Source: Bacillus sp. USDA818B3_A
GTDB taxonomy: Bacteria > Bacillota > Bacilli > Bacillales > Cytobacillaceae
Reading direction: 5' to 3'
Assembly: GCF_009928415.1 (NCBI RefSeq)
Contig: NZ_JAABNN010000009.1
Coordinates: 1 to 64,000 of the forward strand
DNA: 64,000 nt
Shown: piece by piece, positions 43,050 through 51,530 of the stretch
Position numbering within the stretch: the stretch's first letter is position 1
Layout: the number at the start of each line of letters is the position of its first letter
Notes under the pieces: model-generated
Told to the model about the DNA's origin: nothing
The model's input: the letters and a program-made list of their open reading frames with translations, nothing else
Databases searched by the model: none
Program-made: the position numbers and the translations under genes

Positions 43050-44339
43050 ATGAAGGGAGTTTTTAAGCTTAAGCAGCATGAAACAACTATAAGAAAGGAG
43101 GTTATTGCAGGGTTAACTTCGTTTTTTTCAATCGTTTATATCCTTGCCGTCAACGGAAAGATTCTTGAAGATGCCGGAATTCCTTTAGAAGCTGGAATCA
43201 TCGCAACCGTACTATCCTCGTTTATAGGATGCCTTTTGGTTGCCTTTATCGCCAATGCACCGCTCATCATCGTTCCGGGAATGGGGATTAATGCCTTATT
43301 TACGTATACGATCGTCGGTTCAATGGGACTTGACTATAAGGAAGCTCTAGGGGCTGTGGTTCTTGCTGGGATTATTTTTGTTATCGTTGCTTTTACCAAT
43401 TTACACCGCATCATAACAAAAGCGATTCCTGATTCTTTGAAGGAATCCATTTCTGTTGGCATTGGACTATTTATTGCCTTTATTGGACTGCAAAAGAGTG
43501 GAATCATCGCTGAAAACCCGACTAATTTTGTTTCCCTTGGCGAGTTATCTTCGCCGATGGTGATGGCTTCGATTATTAATCTGATCATTGCCTTATTTTT
43601 ATTCCTGAAGAAAATACCGGGGAACTTTTTGATCACGATCATCCTAGGGACGATTGTTTCCTACTTTTTCGGGCTTGTCGAGTTTAAAGGGATGGATACT
43701 AGCTTCATTTCTTTTAAGAGTTATCAGGACGTTTTCCTAAGCAGCCAGTTTGGAAAGTGGTCGTTCCTTCCATTTTGGTCGGCGGTCTTTTCCCTGGTGT
43801 TAGTGCTCGTCTTTGAAAACATCGGTTTGGTGCATTCCCAAGTCAACGGGATGCTTAAGGCCCCGGAAAAGAGTGAAAGATCTTTAAAGGCGATTTCACT
43901 TTCCACGATTGTTTGTGGACTTTTTGGCACAAGTCCTGCTGTTTCAACGGTTGAAACAGCGGCGGGTATCACGACGGGCGGAAGAACTGGCTTAACTTCT
44001 GTTATAACAGGTTCACTCCTTCTGCTGTCTCTGTTTTTCATGCCGTTTATAAAATTAGTACCAGATGCCGCCATCACTCCAATTCTCATTATTATCGGGG
44101 GATTGATGATGGCAAATGTAGTAAATATCGATTTTACTGATTTTACTGAAGCATTTCCGGCCTTTCTGGTGATCATAATGATTCCGTTGACTTATAGTAT
44201 TGTCGATGGAATTGCTTTCGGATTTATCGCTTATCCGCTTGTAAAAGTTTTTTCTAATAAATCAAAGCAGCTTACTTTTTCAAGTGTGGTCATTTCACTT
44301 CTGTTTTTCACCAATTTTCTGCTTCATGCAGTTGGTTAA
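43050..44339 (+). CDS. NCS2-type purine permease, AzgA/PbuG family
   Basis: A protein of about 429 residues with 12-14 membrane helices. AzgA-subfamily signatures are visible: TTIRKEVIAGLTSFFSIVYI, PGMGINALFTYTIV, GLFIAFIGLQ, LFGTSPAVSTVETAAGITTGGRTGL. Homologues PbuG and PbuO import hypoxanthine, guanine or adenine with protons. It lies convergent to a nucleoside permease. The start is uncertain: ATG 43050 gives the N-terminus MKGVFKLKQHETT expected of the family, but ribosome binding sites are weak throughout. Confidence 0.88.
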   Translation: MKGVFKLKQHETTIRKEVIAGLTSFFSIVYILAVNGKILEDAGIPLEAGIIATVLSSFIGCLLVAFIANAPLIIVPGMGINALFTYTIVGSMGLDYKEALGAVVLAGIIFVIVAFTNLHRIITKAIPDSLKESISVGIGLFIAFIGLQKSGIIAENPTNFVSLGELSSPMVMASIINLIIALFLFLKKIPGNFLITIILGTIVSYFFGLVEFKGMDTSFISFKSYQDVFLSSQFGKWSFLPFWSAVFSLVLVLVFENIGLVHSQVNGMLKAPEKSERSLKAISLSTIVCGLFGTSPAVSTVETAAGITTGGRTGLTSVITGSLLLLSLFFMPFIKLVPDAAITPILIIIGGLMMANVVNIDFTDFTEAFPAFLVIIMIPLTYSIVDGIAFGFIAYPLVKVFSNKSKQLTFSSVVISLLFFTNFLLHAVG

Positions 44340-44362
44340 GTGAAGTGCGCATAGTTCTTTTT

Positions 44363-44409
44363 AAAAAAGGTGACAGACTACTGTTTATCGTAGTTCTGCC
44401 ACCTTTTTT
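44363..44409. terminator. bidirectional terminator between the two permease genes
   Basis: AAAAAAGGTG...CACCTTTTTT with further pairing inside (CTAC/GTAG). Confidence 0.88.
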
Positions 44410-44414
44410 ACTTT

Positions 44415-45596
44415 TTATAAAACCACACTTACAATGACCGCTGATAAAACACTCACTAATGTGGCTCCATATAACAGCTTCAAGCCGAAGCGGGCCACTG
44501 TATTTCCTTGTTTTTCATTTAAGCTCTTTACCGCTCCTGCAACAATCCCAATTGAAGAAAAGTTTGCGAACGAGACAAGGAATACCGAGATAATCCCTAT
44601 TGTCCGTGCACTTAAACCTGACTGTATTTTTGTCAGATTGATCATGGCTACAAACTCATTCGTTACAAGTTTTGTTGCCATAATTCCCCCAGCCCTTACC
44701 GTTTCTGAAAATGGCACCCCCATAATAAATGCAAACGGTGAAAAAACATATCCTAATATTTGCTGGAATGAAATCCCGAAAATCATCAAGAATAGGTCAT
44801 CGATTCCAGCCATTAACGCAACAAAACCGATTAACATCGCACCCACAATGATGGCTACTTTAAACCCATCCAATATGTATTCCCCTAACATTTCAAAGAA
44901 GCTTTGTTTTTCTACATCTTGAATCTCTAATATATCCTCACTTGGATCTACCTGATAGGGATTGATAATCGAGGAAATGATAAATCCGCCAAATAAATTA
45001 ACGACAAGTGCTGTGACAACATATTCGGGTTTAATCATGGTCATGTACGCTCCGACAATCGACATCGACACGGTTGACATGGCGGAAGCACACAAGGTAT
45101 ATAAACGATTAGCAGGAAGCAAACCCAGCTGCTTCTTGACCGTTATAAAAACTTCCGACTGTCCAACGATTGCGGAAGCCACTGCATTGTAGGATTCTAA
45201 TTTTCCCATTCCGTTTACTTTACTTAAAATTAAACCAATTACCCTCATGATGAATGGAAGGATCTTTACATATTGAAAAATCCCAATTAACACAGAAATG
45301 AACACAATCGGAAGCAAAACCGTCAGGAAAAATGGTGCTTCTCCTTTATTTGCAAGGCCTCCAAACACAAAATTTATGCCGCTTGAGGCATATTCTAATA
45401 ATTTACTAAACACCCCGGCAAACCCGTTGATGATGACTAAACCAAAGGTGGTATTTAATAATAAGGCAGCTAAAATCAATTGAATGACGACCATTAAGAT
45501 AATCGGCTTCCATTTAATCTGCCTGCGATTATTGCTTGCCAGATAGGCAAGTCCAAACACAACTAATAATCCGATGATTGCAATGATGTAGTTCAT
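44415..45596 (-). CDS. nupC: concentrative nucleoside transporter (NupC family)
   Basis: A 393-residue CNT-family symporter with about ten helices. Family signatures include [46 protein letters not shown] and [29 protein letters not shown]. It imports pyrimidine or purine nucleosides with cations. ATG 45596 is chosen because GGAGG lies eight bases upstream. With the purine permease it forms a convergent salvage pair. Confidence 0.93.
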   Translation of the reverse strand: MNYIIAIIGLLVVFGLAYLASNNRRQIKWKPIILMVVIQLILAALLLNTTFGLVIINGFAGVFSKLLEYASSGINFVFGGLANKGEAPFFLTVLLPIVFISVLIGIFQYVKILPFIMRVIGLILSKVNGMGKLESYNAVASAIVGQSEVFITVKKQLGLLPANRLYTLCASAMSTVSMSIVGAYMTMIKPEYVVTALVVNLFGGFIISSIINPYQVDPSEDILEIQDVEKQSFFEMLGEYILDGFKVAIIVGAMLIGFVALMAGIDDLFLMIFGISFQQILGYVFSPFAFIMGVPFSETVRAGGIMATKLVTNEFVAMINLTKIQSGLSARTIGIISVFLVSFANFSSIGIVAGAVKSLNEKQGNTVARFGLKLLYGATLVSVLSAVIVSVVL

Positions 45597-45803
45597 AGTT
45601 CGTTCCTCCACAAGCTGTCTTCGATGATACTGATTTTGCTTTTAAAAATAAGCAAGTGTATACACTGCGAAGCTATTTTTCATAAAAAACACTTGATTAC
45701 TTTATCAGTGCAAAATATTTTTGTAAAGGCACCATACAATTTTATTGTTTACTAAAAAACCATTTCCTACAACATCCAGCTATAAAAAGGCACCATTTAA
45801 AGC
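45597..45803. other. upstream region of nupC
   Basis: About 200 AT-rich bases with two AAGGCACCAT words (about 45727 and 45788) that match the right half of the GGTGACAGGCACC element. No gene or clear regulator site is recognised. Confidence 0.45.
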
Positions 45804-45840
45804 CAAAAAGAGACCTAACCGATTTATTGGTTAGGTCTCT
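45804..45840 (-). terminator. terminator of the coiled-coil/3D gene
   Basis: Perfect 12-bp stem AGAGACCTAACC/GGTTAGGTCTCT, followed on the minus strand by TTTTT. Confidence 0.88.
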
Positions 45841-45906
45841 CGTAAAGTTAATAAACTATTAAGCTCTAGATAGTAAACTGGTTACTAGCACTCTAGCTTG
45901 TATGGT

Positions 45907-47097
45907 CTAATTTAAGATGATGACTTTTACTGTTCTTCTTCCAAAAGCCAAAGCCTTCGCTTTTGTCGGCATTAAAATATCGATTCTATGGCCCTTAATG
46001 GCACCGCCTGTGTCGCCAGCAATCGCTTCGCCATAGCCTTCTACCCAGACTCTGCTTCCAAGCGGAATAACACTTGGGTCTACCGCGATTAATTTCATAT
46101 TTGGATTCGCCTTAACATTATAACCCAAAGCTGTAATTCCGGAGCAGCCAGCGCAGCTAGGAGTATACGCAGTTGCGGTCACATAAATTTCTTTACCTTG
46201 CTTAACACCTTGTGAAGATTTGTTATTTTTTACTAGAGCTGCCGCCGGTCTAGCCGCAGATGTGCTTGGTTTTGCTGCTGTTGCAGTTGCAGTGGCTTTT
46301 GCAGCTGCAGCTGCAGCCGCACGTGCTTTCGCCGCTGCCTGTTCCTCTTGGATAGCCGTTTGAAGATTTTTCATTTGTGACTCAATCCCTGCTTTGTCTT
46401 GCTCAGCTAGAGCCACTTGCTTTGAAATCTCTGTATATTTCTGTTGCATAACGGTTAAAGTTTGCTGTCTTTTTTGCATATTTTGATCAAGTGCGGCCTG
46501 CTCTGATGCAAGCGCTTTCTGATTCTCTTCTAACACTTTCTCTTGTCGATCAATTTCTGCTTTATCTTCTTCGATCTGTTTTAGATCCTCTTGCTGTGCG
46601 GTTAGAATATCTTTGTCTGCATCAATTAACTCTGATGCTGCGCTGGCACGCTGGATAAAATCTGAAAGACTATCAGATTCAAAGAATATATTAATCATTA
46701 GATTAACGTTACTATTTTGCTGCATCGCTACTGCCCGCTTTTTCATAACCTCTTCCCGAGCAAGCATTTTATCCTCAATGACAACAATTTCTGCTTTCTT
46801 CTCTTCGATCAACTGATTCACGGCATCTATTTTTTTCTGTGCTTCAGCCATGGATGCTTGTGTTTTAGCGATTTCCTCTTGAAGAGATGTTAATTCTGCC
46901 TGAATATTTGAAATTTCCTTATTAACCGTTTGTTGTTCTTGTACTTTTTGCTCTACGACCTGCTGCTTCTGCTTAAGCTCCGCCTCTGCATTATGTAGTG
47001 CTTCAGTGTTTGTTTGTGCATATGTAACCATTGAACCAGATACACATAATATAGTTGTAAGTAAACCGAGAATTATACGCTTTCCTGTCGTGTGCAT
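45907..47097 (-). CDS. secreted coiled-coil (PcsB/CwlO-type) protein with C-terminal 3D domain
   Basis: A 396-residue exported protein. After the signal peptide (ending VTYAQ) residues about 30-260 are a long coiled coil like the N-terminal region of CwlO/PcsB hydrolases, which FtsEX controls. An Ala-rich linker (residues about 255-295) leads to a 3D domain (about 305-396; ATAYTPSCAGCSGITALGYN, VDPSVIPLG, GDTGGAIKG). It combines a CwlO-like regulatory region with a YocH-like muralytic domain, which points to wall growth. The promoter region has a perfect WalR-box match. AAGGAGGG precedes the ATG. Confidence 0.9.
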   Translation of the reverse strand: MHTTGKRIILGLLTTILCVSGSMVTYAQTNTEALHNAEAELKQKQQVVEQKVQEQQTVNKEISNIQAELTSLQEEIAKTQASMAEAQKKIDAVNQLIEEKKAEIVVIEDKMLAREEVMKKRAVAMQQNSNVNLMINIFFESDSLSDFIQRASAASELIDADKDILTAQQEDLKQIEEDKAEIDRQEKVLEENQKALASEQAALDQNMQKRQQTLTVMQQKYTEISKQVALAEQDKAGIESQMKNLQTAIQEEQAAAKARAAAAAAAKATATATAAKPSTSAARPAAALVKNNKSSQGVKQGKEIYVTATAYTPSCAGCSGITALGYNVKANPNMKLIAVDPSVIPLGSRVWVEGYGEAIAGDTGGAIKGHRIDILMPTKAKALAFGRRTVKVIILN

Positions 47098-47139
47098 ACG
47101 CTTCTCCCTCCTTAGTTATCTATATTTATACCAGACGAA

Positions 47140-47157
47140 TGTAACAGCTATGTTACA
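47140..47157 (-). promoter_or_regulatory. WalR (YycF) box
   Basis: TGTAAC-N5-TGTTAC matches the published WalR consensus TGTWAH-N5-TGTWAH on the minus strand, and the site is also a 7-4-7 palindrome. A TATAAA -10-like hexamer lies about ten bases downstream, so the box covers the -35 position, as in activated WalR promoters. Confidence 0.78.
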
Positions 47158-47288
47158 AAACGAATAAAAGTGTATCACAATTTGTCTTATTTCATGAAAA
47201 GTTGTCTATTCTGTGGCATAACAGTGTCAACTTATGGTTAAATTAGGTAAATCACTTAATATTATATATTAGTATAGTGTAAACATCA

Positions 47289-47702
47289 CTAATGGTGACA
47301 GGCACCGGTAAGGGTGGGCCCTTTTTTCCTTTTTCTGCACCGTGCTTTACTGTATGGGAAGGTGCCCAGGCAGGTGAGTTTGTCCCCGATTTTTACAATG
47401 AAATTTGTAAATACGTCTAAAATTTCTTCTTCCGTAAGAAAATTACTGGTTTCTACGATCTGCAGGGAATGTTGTTGATAGGAGAGTAAGATATTGTAAT
47501 GATTCAAATGAATTAATATGTTTGCTTGTTCTTCTAGAGGGATAGATTGATAGGATTCGTCCAAAGTTGTTGGGAGTGTTGGGATTGACTTGTCTAACAA
47601 AATAATCGCATCGTGAATGCTCACCTTTTTTGTAATTCGTATTTCTCTGCTGCCTATGACTTCTCCAATAAACATTAATATACTCTTATGCTCCAAATGC
47701 AT
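47289..47702 (-). CDS. hypothetical protein, 137 residues, C-terminus formed by a repeat element
   Basis: A soluble protein starting MHLEHKSILMFIGEVIG with no recognised family. The last residues (GACHH and the stop) are encoded by the GGTGACAGGCACC element (47294-47306, minus strand), so the native C-terminus may have been altered by the repeat. The upstream basic stretch ARCRKRKKGPT also looks atypical against the acidic body. AGGAGGT lies before the ATG. Confidence 0.55.
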   Translation of the reverse strand: MHLEHKSILMFIGEVIGSREIRITKKVSIHDAIILLDKSIPTLPTTLDESYQSIPLEEQANILIHLNHYNILLSYQQHSLQIVETSNFLTEEEILDVFTNFIVKIGDKLTCLGTFPYSKARCRKRKKGPTLTGACHH

Positions 47703-47804
47703 AACCTCCTATAATTACAATTTATTACACCGACTCATACTTTTCGACAATAATATTCAATTTTCCTTTTTATACGACTTCCGCAAACGGACAAAATCCC
47801 CCAT

Positions 47805-48086
47805 ATGTGCACCATTTTCACAAATTGGACAAAGAGATTGGACAAAGAGTATCTAGTGGATGAACTGAACCAGCTGTTGCCAAATATGGAAGCACCAGGA
47901 TTTGTGTTAAAGGAAAAACTAGAGGATCCGGATGTTGCCATGATCCTTCAGCTTCTGCATGATGAACCCGATTTAAAAAAGGCACTCGTCGAGCTTCACC
48001 TCATGGCCCCCAAACGTAAAAGTTTCTATTCCGATACAATTACAACGTTTATAAAGATAAATAAAAAACATAAAGACAAAATGTAA
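47805..48086 (+). CDS. small hypothetical protein, up to 93 residues
   Basis: A hydrophilic frame with the body LVDELNQLLPNMEAPGFVLK ... LLHDEPDLKKALVEL and a basic tail KINKKHKDKM, followed by a good terminator. The start is unclear: the ATG at 47805 has no ribosome binding site, TTG 47838 and GTG 47856 are possible. The 13-base word ATTGGACAAAGAG is duplicated at 47824-47849. No family is recognised. Confidence 0.55.
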   Translation: MCTIFTNWTKRLDKEYLVDELNQLLPNMEAPGFVLKEKLEDPDVAMILQLLHDEPDLKKALVELHLMAPKRKSFYSDTITTFIKINKKHKDKM

Positions 48087-48093
48087 TACACAC

Positions 48094-48136
48094 AAAGAAG
48101 CCGCTGCCAATACATTGGCGCGGCTTTCTTTAAAAA
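48094..48136 (+). terminator. terminator after the 93-residue frame
   Basis: AAAGAAGCCGC/GCGGCTTTCTTT with inner GCCAAT/ATTGGC pairing. Confidence 0.82.
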
Positions 48137-48331
48137 AACAGGGGGGTTTTTCTATTAGTTTGCCCTGCCCGCTGGTTTCTATACCTATTAAAAAAAATAG
48201 CATCCTGGAGGATGCCTGAATGATGGGGGAGAATAACGGGGAAATGTTTGATTTTTTATACTAAGGAAATGGCTATATTAATCTCGCTGTCACACGAGCC
48301 CCAAAGGGCAAAAGGATGGGTCAATCGAACG

Positions 48332-48553
48332 TCATAGATGTATAGGGAATTTATCAGGTAAATGATGATGTCTTGGGTAATTTTCTAGGGGGTCTCGTTC
48401 CTTGATGATCAAATTCTGTTCACGAATCAATAACTCTAATTGCCTGACACGGGTCTGCAGGCTGTCCACATTTTTATTGGCCTTGCCCACCATTTTAATT
48501 AAACTTTCAAGCAGCTGCTCCAGTTTTTGCTGTTCGTCCTCATGATATCCCAA
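48332..48553 (-). CDS. small coiled-coil protein co-transcribed with ssbB
   Basis: A 73-residue acidic protein (QQKLEQLLESLIKMVGKA ... TRVRQLELLIREQNLI) with a heptad pattern and a His/Pro-rich tail. It overlaps the 3' end of ssbB by 14 bases, and AAAGGAGG lies nine bases before the TTG start inside ssbB, so the two genes are coupled. Family unknown. Confidence 0.6.
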   Translation of the reverse strand: MGYHEDEQQKLEQLLESLIKMVGKANKNVDSLQTRVRQLELLIREQNLIIKERDPLENYPRHHHLPDKFPIHL

Positions 48554-48914
48554 CGGCTGTCTCCTCCTTTTTCGGTTCAGGTACTACATCCTGCGCTCTC
48601 CCACTCAAGAAACGGATCGATTCCGCAACCACTTCTGTGACGTAGACCTTTTTTCCATCTTTGCCTTCGTAATTGCGCGATTGTAATCTGCCCGTGATTC
48701 CCACGACGGCCCCCTTTCGACAATATTGGCAAGTATTTTCTGCCGCCTTCCGCCAAAGAGTGCATTGCACAAAATCCGTCTCGAAATCACCATTATGATT
48801 ACGAAAATTGCGGTTGACTGCAAGTGTAATGCTGGTAACAGCGGTACCTTCCGTTGTTTTCCTCAGCTCCGGGTCCCGGGTCAGCCGGCCGACAAGCGTG
48901 ACTTGATTGATCAT
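48540..48914 (-). CDS. ssbB: single-stranded DNA-binding protein, SsbB type
   Basis: A 124-residue SSB with the OB fold MINQVTLVGRLTRDPELRKT and FVQCTLWRKAAENTCQYCRKG. It is short and lacks the acidic DDDIPF tip of SsbA, which matches SsbB (YwpH), the transformation-induced paralogue that protects incoming single strands. The ATG at 48914 has GAAGGAG eight bases upstream; a longer frame to 49043 is out of line with the family. YwpF is encoded divergently, as in B. subtilis. No clear ComK box was found upstream. Confidence 0.9.
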   Translation of the reverse strand: MINQVTLVGRLTRDPELRKTTEGTAVTSITLAVNRNFRNHNGDFETDFVQCTLWRKAAENTCQYCRKGAVVGITGRLQSRNYEGKDGKKVYVTEVVAESIRFLSGRAQDVVPEPKKEETAVGIS

Positions 48915-49159
48915 CTTTTCAGCTCCTTCACCTTTTGATGGCTTAATCATAGCTGGTTTTTCCCATTGTTGTAAAAGGGAGAAAAAGCGGTTATCGGGGC
49001 GGTTTTTGTCGTAAAATTCATTTATCCCCCCTGTTTTTGTCATTTACCCCCTTCAATCTTCCAACAAAAATAAAATAACCAAGTTTCGACAAATACTTTT
49101 CGACATTTGCTTTCTCCTGACATATGCTATAATTAGGAAAAAATAAACAGGAGGTAGCG

Positions 49160-49591
49160 ATGAAATCTTTTAAGTTGTACTCATTGGAAGTGGTAGAAGA
49201 TGAAAACTCAGTGGAAATCCCATTAGTAGATGGTTTGATTTTGAACAAAGAAGATGAACACTCCACCTGGCTGCTTGAAGCTTATACAGACCTGTCCCTC
49301 TATGATTATTTTAAAAAAATCTCCGAGGCAGACCGCGATCTCATCATTGAAGCGGTAATTACCAAAAAGGAGAACGCCCCTGCCTATTTTCAAACGAAGA
49401 TCTGCTCACTTACTAAATTTGAGAGTCACATAAGCGTCCTATTCCAAGGCCACTTGCGCCGCAATAAAAGTGATTATTCCGAGCTCTTGCTCGACAGCCT
49501 GATTGAAAAAGGGCTTGAAGGTACGGAATTGCTGAAGGAATTTAAAGATAAAATGAAAAGTAAACCAAAAATTAAAGTGAAAAATCACTGA
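49160..49591 (+). CDS. ywpF: YwpF-like protein
   Basis: A 143-residue soluble protein similar to YwpF: MKSFKLYSLEVVEDEN ... IPLVDGLILNKEDEHSTWLLEAY. Its function is unknown. It starts with a strong AGGAGG and is divergent from ssbB, a neighbour in B. subtilis too. Confidence 0.8.
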   Translation: MKSFKLYSLEVVEDENSVEIPLVDGLILNKEDEHSTWLLEAYTDLSLYDYFKKISEADRDLIIEAVITKKENAPAYFQTKICSLTKFESHISVLFQGHLRRNKSDYSELLLDSLIEKGLEGTELLKEFKDKMKSKPKIKVKNH

Positions 49592-49592
49592 T

Positions 49593-49616
49593 ACCAGCCA
49601 CTGGCTGGTTTTTTAT
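49593..49616 (+). terminator. terminator of ywpF
   Basis: ACCAGCC/GGCTGGT stem with a very short loop and TTTTTT. Confidence 0.85.
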
Positions 49617-49678
49617 TTGTCCATTTTCTATTGCTTTTTTGGGTAATTTTGGGATACTAACTTATAGGGGGGATATTT

Positions 49679-49939
49679 GTGGAGAGTTTAATTAGTTTAA
49701 TTATCAGTCTTGCTTTTGCTATTTTTCTTTATATTGATGCACCCAAGCACAATAAAAGCCGCTGGCTCTGGGCCATTTTAGGCTTTATCTTCGGTCCGAT
49801 TGCGCTGGGGATTTATTTTATCAAGACAGGCCGAAAAGTGGCAGGATGGATTATTACGATACTTGCCATCCTGTTCTATGTTGTGCTTATTATCGTAATC
49901 GTTGCTGCTTTTGCACTATTTGCAAACGGTTTTTCATGA
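49679..49939 (+). CDS. small membrane protein, 86 residues
   Basis: Three hydrophobic segments (about 3-22, 30-47, 56-84) with the loop LYIDAPKHNKSRWLWAILG. It resembles short inner-membrane proteins often annotated as hypothetical in Bacillus. The GTG start has GGGGGA upstream, and a terminator follows the stop. Confidence 0.65.
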   Translation: MESLISLIISLAFAIFLYIDAPKHNKSRWLWAILGFIFGPIALGIYFIKTGRKVAGWIITILAILFYVVLIIVIVAAFALFANGFS

Positions 49940-49943
49940 AGAA

Positions 49944-49975
49944 AAAGGACAGGCCCCGAGCCTGTCCTTTCTTTT
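49944..49975. terminator. bidirectional terminator
   Basis: AAAGGACAGGC/GCCTGTCCTTT between the small membrane protein and the convergent lipoprotein gene. Confidence 0.88.
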
Positions 49976-50330
49976 AACGGTCCCGATTGTCTCGGTCGTT
50001 TGCATCAAGGTCATCTTCAATCATTTCTTCTTTCTTCGTGTTCTTGTCTTTGAAAGGGTCTTTATCAGTGTCGGTGTTTGTATCATTTTTATAGTCATTT
50101 ACATTATCATCATCGATATTATTGTTGTCGATCAAATCATCGTTGTTGTCATCCCTTAGATTGTTATCTGCAGGATTTTGGATATTATTGTTTCTCAAGT
50201 CGTTATTTCTAATATCATCCCTTAGATTATTATCTGTGATTGGCGTTTTATCATCATTGTTATTACAGCCGACTAAAAGTACCCCTGACAACATTGAGCC
50301 AATAAGTAATTGAACTAATTTTTTCTTCAA
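49974..50330 (-). CDS. Asn/Asp-rich lipoprotein
   Basis: A 118-residue lipoprotein: signal peptide with lipobox LLVGC (Cys22), then a low-complexity mature part made mainly of Asn, Asp, Arg and Lys (DNNLRDD recurs three times). No folded domain is seen. The TTG start follows AAGGGG. Confidence 0.75.
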   Translation of the reverse strand: MKKKLVQLLIGSMLSGVLLVGCNNNDDKTPITDNNLRDDIRNNDLRNNNIQNPADNNLRDDNNDDLIDNNNIDDDNVNDYKNDTNTDTDKDPFKDKNTKKEEMIEDDLDANDRDNRDR

Positions 50331-50394
50331 GGCAAGGTCCCCTTTCGCATTGGTGTTGCGTTTATTAGGGTGCCCATGACCTGATATTTTTTAT

Positions 50395-50428
50395 CCAAAA
50401 AAAACGGCAGAGATTAGCTTCTCCGCCC
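50395..50428 (-). terminator. terminator of fabZ
   Basis: GGCGGAG/CTCTGCC hairpin with one mismatch, followed on the minus strand by eight T. Confidence 0.75.
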
Positions 50429-50436
50429 TTGTCAAC

Positions 50437-50871
50437 TTATTCCTTTTTCTCACCAAGTGCAAATGTGATTTCCGCTTCACAGGCGATTTCACCGTCAACG
50501 GTTGCAACGGCTTTGCCTTTACCAACCGGTCCGCGCAAACGGGTCATCTCTACCTCAAGGCGCAGCTGATCTCCTGGTTTTACTTGCTTTTTAAAACGGC
50601 AGTTATCAATTCCTGCAAAAAATGCCAGGCGGCCGCGGTTCTCTTCTTTTTTCAACATTGCTACCGCACCAACCTGCGCAAGTGCCTCTACAATGAGGAC
50701 ACCAGGCATAACAGGGTATTCCGGGAAGTGGCCGTTAAAAAATTCTTCATTCGCCGATACGTTTTTAATGCCAACCGCTCTTTTTCCTTCTTCCACTTCT
50801 AAGATGCGGTCAACAAGTAGGAATGGATAGCGGTGGGGAATAATTTCTTTGATTTGTTCGATATCTAACAT
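50437..50871 (-). CDS. fabZ: 3-hydroxyacyl-ACP dehydratase FabZ
   Basis: A 144-residue hot-dog-fold dehydratase with the catalytic pair His48 ([12 protein letters not shown]) and Glu62 (VEALAQVG), as in Bacillus FabZ. It dehydrates 3-hydroxyacyl-ACP in fatty acid elongation. It lies downstream of the EpuA-like gene on the same strand and probably shares its transcript. AGGAGGA precedes the ATG. Confidence 0.97.
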   Translation of the reverse strand: MLDIEQIKEIIPHRYPFLLVDRILEVEEGKRAVGIKNVSANEEFFNGHFPEYPVMPGVLIVEALAQVGAVAMLKKEENRGRLAFFAGIDNCRFKKQVKPGDQLRLEVEMTRLRGPVGKGKAVATVDGEIACEAEITFALGEKKE

Positions 50872-50945
50872 TTTTAGTACCTCCTCCTAGTAACTGATTC
50901 CATTCTACTATATAGAAATAGGAAGGGCAATTACTCCCTTCCCAG

Positions 50946-51230
50946 TTATTTCTTATCGACTAAATCGATGATATGCGTCCAAGTGGATTCTTTTAAGATG
51001 TCTCCCATCTCTCCGCCGCCAAGCATTCCGTACCCAACCGCGGCTCCGGCCATTACACAGAAAACTATGCTGACCAATAAAAGAACAAGACGAAGCCATA
51101 TCGGAATCAAGCGAATCCTCACCCGTTTTTGCTGCGCTGGCTTCGCTTGGGCCTGGTTCGTTGGGGCGTCCTCTTGTTTCGCCTTTTTATATTCTTCTCT
51201 CGATCGGACTTGTCCATTATTTGCTGTCAT
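50946..51230 (-). CDS. EpuA-type small membrane protein (annotated as RNA polymerase subunit beta)
   Basis: A 94-residue protein with a charged N-terminus (REEYKKAKQED), a basic stretch RVRIRLIPIWLRL and one membrane helix (about 47-70), matching the short EpuA-like family that databases often call DNA-directed RNA polymerase subunit beta. It has no polymerase domain; the name is historical. It lies between mbl and fabZ, where B. subtilis has flhO-flhP. Confidence 0.7.
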   Translation of the reverse strand: MTANNGQVRSREEYKKAKQEDAPTNQAQAKPAQQKRVRIRLIPIWLRLVLLLVSIVFCVMAGAAVGYGMLGGGEMGDILKESTWTHIIDLVDKK

Positions 51231-51471
51231 TAATAAATTTCCCCTTTAACCAAATTGTTGCACCTTGCACGAATTTGGCGAGTTAATACTTAGTATATCC
51301 GATAAATTTCGCTTTACTTAAGGTTCATTAACTCTATTATAAAAAATTATTCCTCAATACTCATTATTTTTTTATTAAAAAGTGGTTTCTTGGTAAAAAG
51401 AGTCAATTTATCTGTGGCTGGCAGGATCTTTCTTTTTTAAAATAATAACCGGTGGACTATTAATAAAAAAT
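51231..51471. other. gap between mbl and the EpuA-like gene
   Basis: AT-rich, no gene. In B. subtilis flhO and flhP lie in this interval; no trace of them is seen. Confidence 0.55.
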
Positions 51472-51522
51472 AAAAAGTCCAATGATTTAAGGCTTGTCTG
51501 AGCCTGGTTCATTAGACTTTTA
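51472..51522 (-). terminator. terminator of mbl
   Basis: AAAAGTC-type outer stem with inner AGGC/GCCT, and a T-rich tail on the minus strand. Confidence 0.7.
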
Positions 51523-51530
51523 TATTGCTG

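Noticed and set aside
48915-49159. ComK box (AAAA-N5-TTTT pairs) upstream of ssbB
   Set aside because: No pair of AAAA-N5-TTTT half sites with helical spacing was found.
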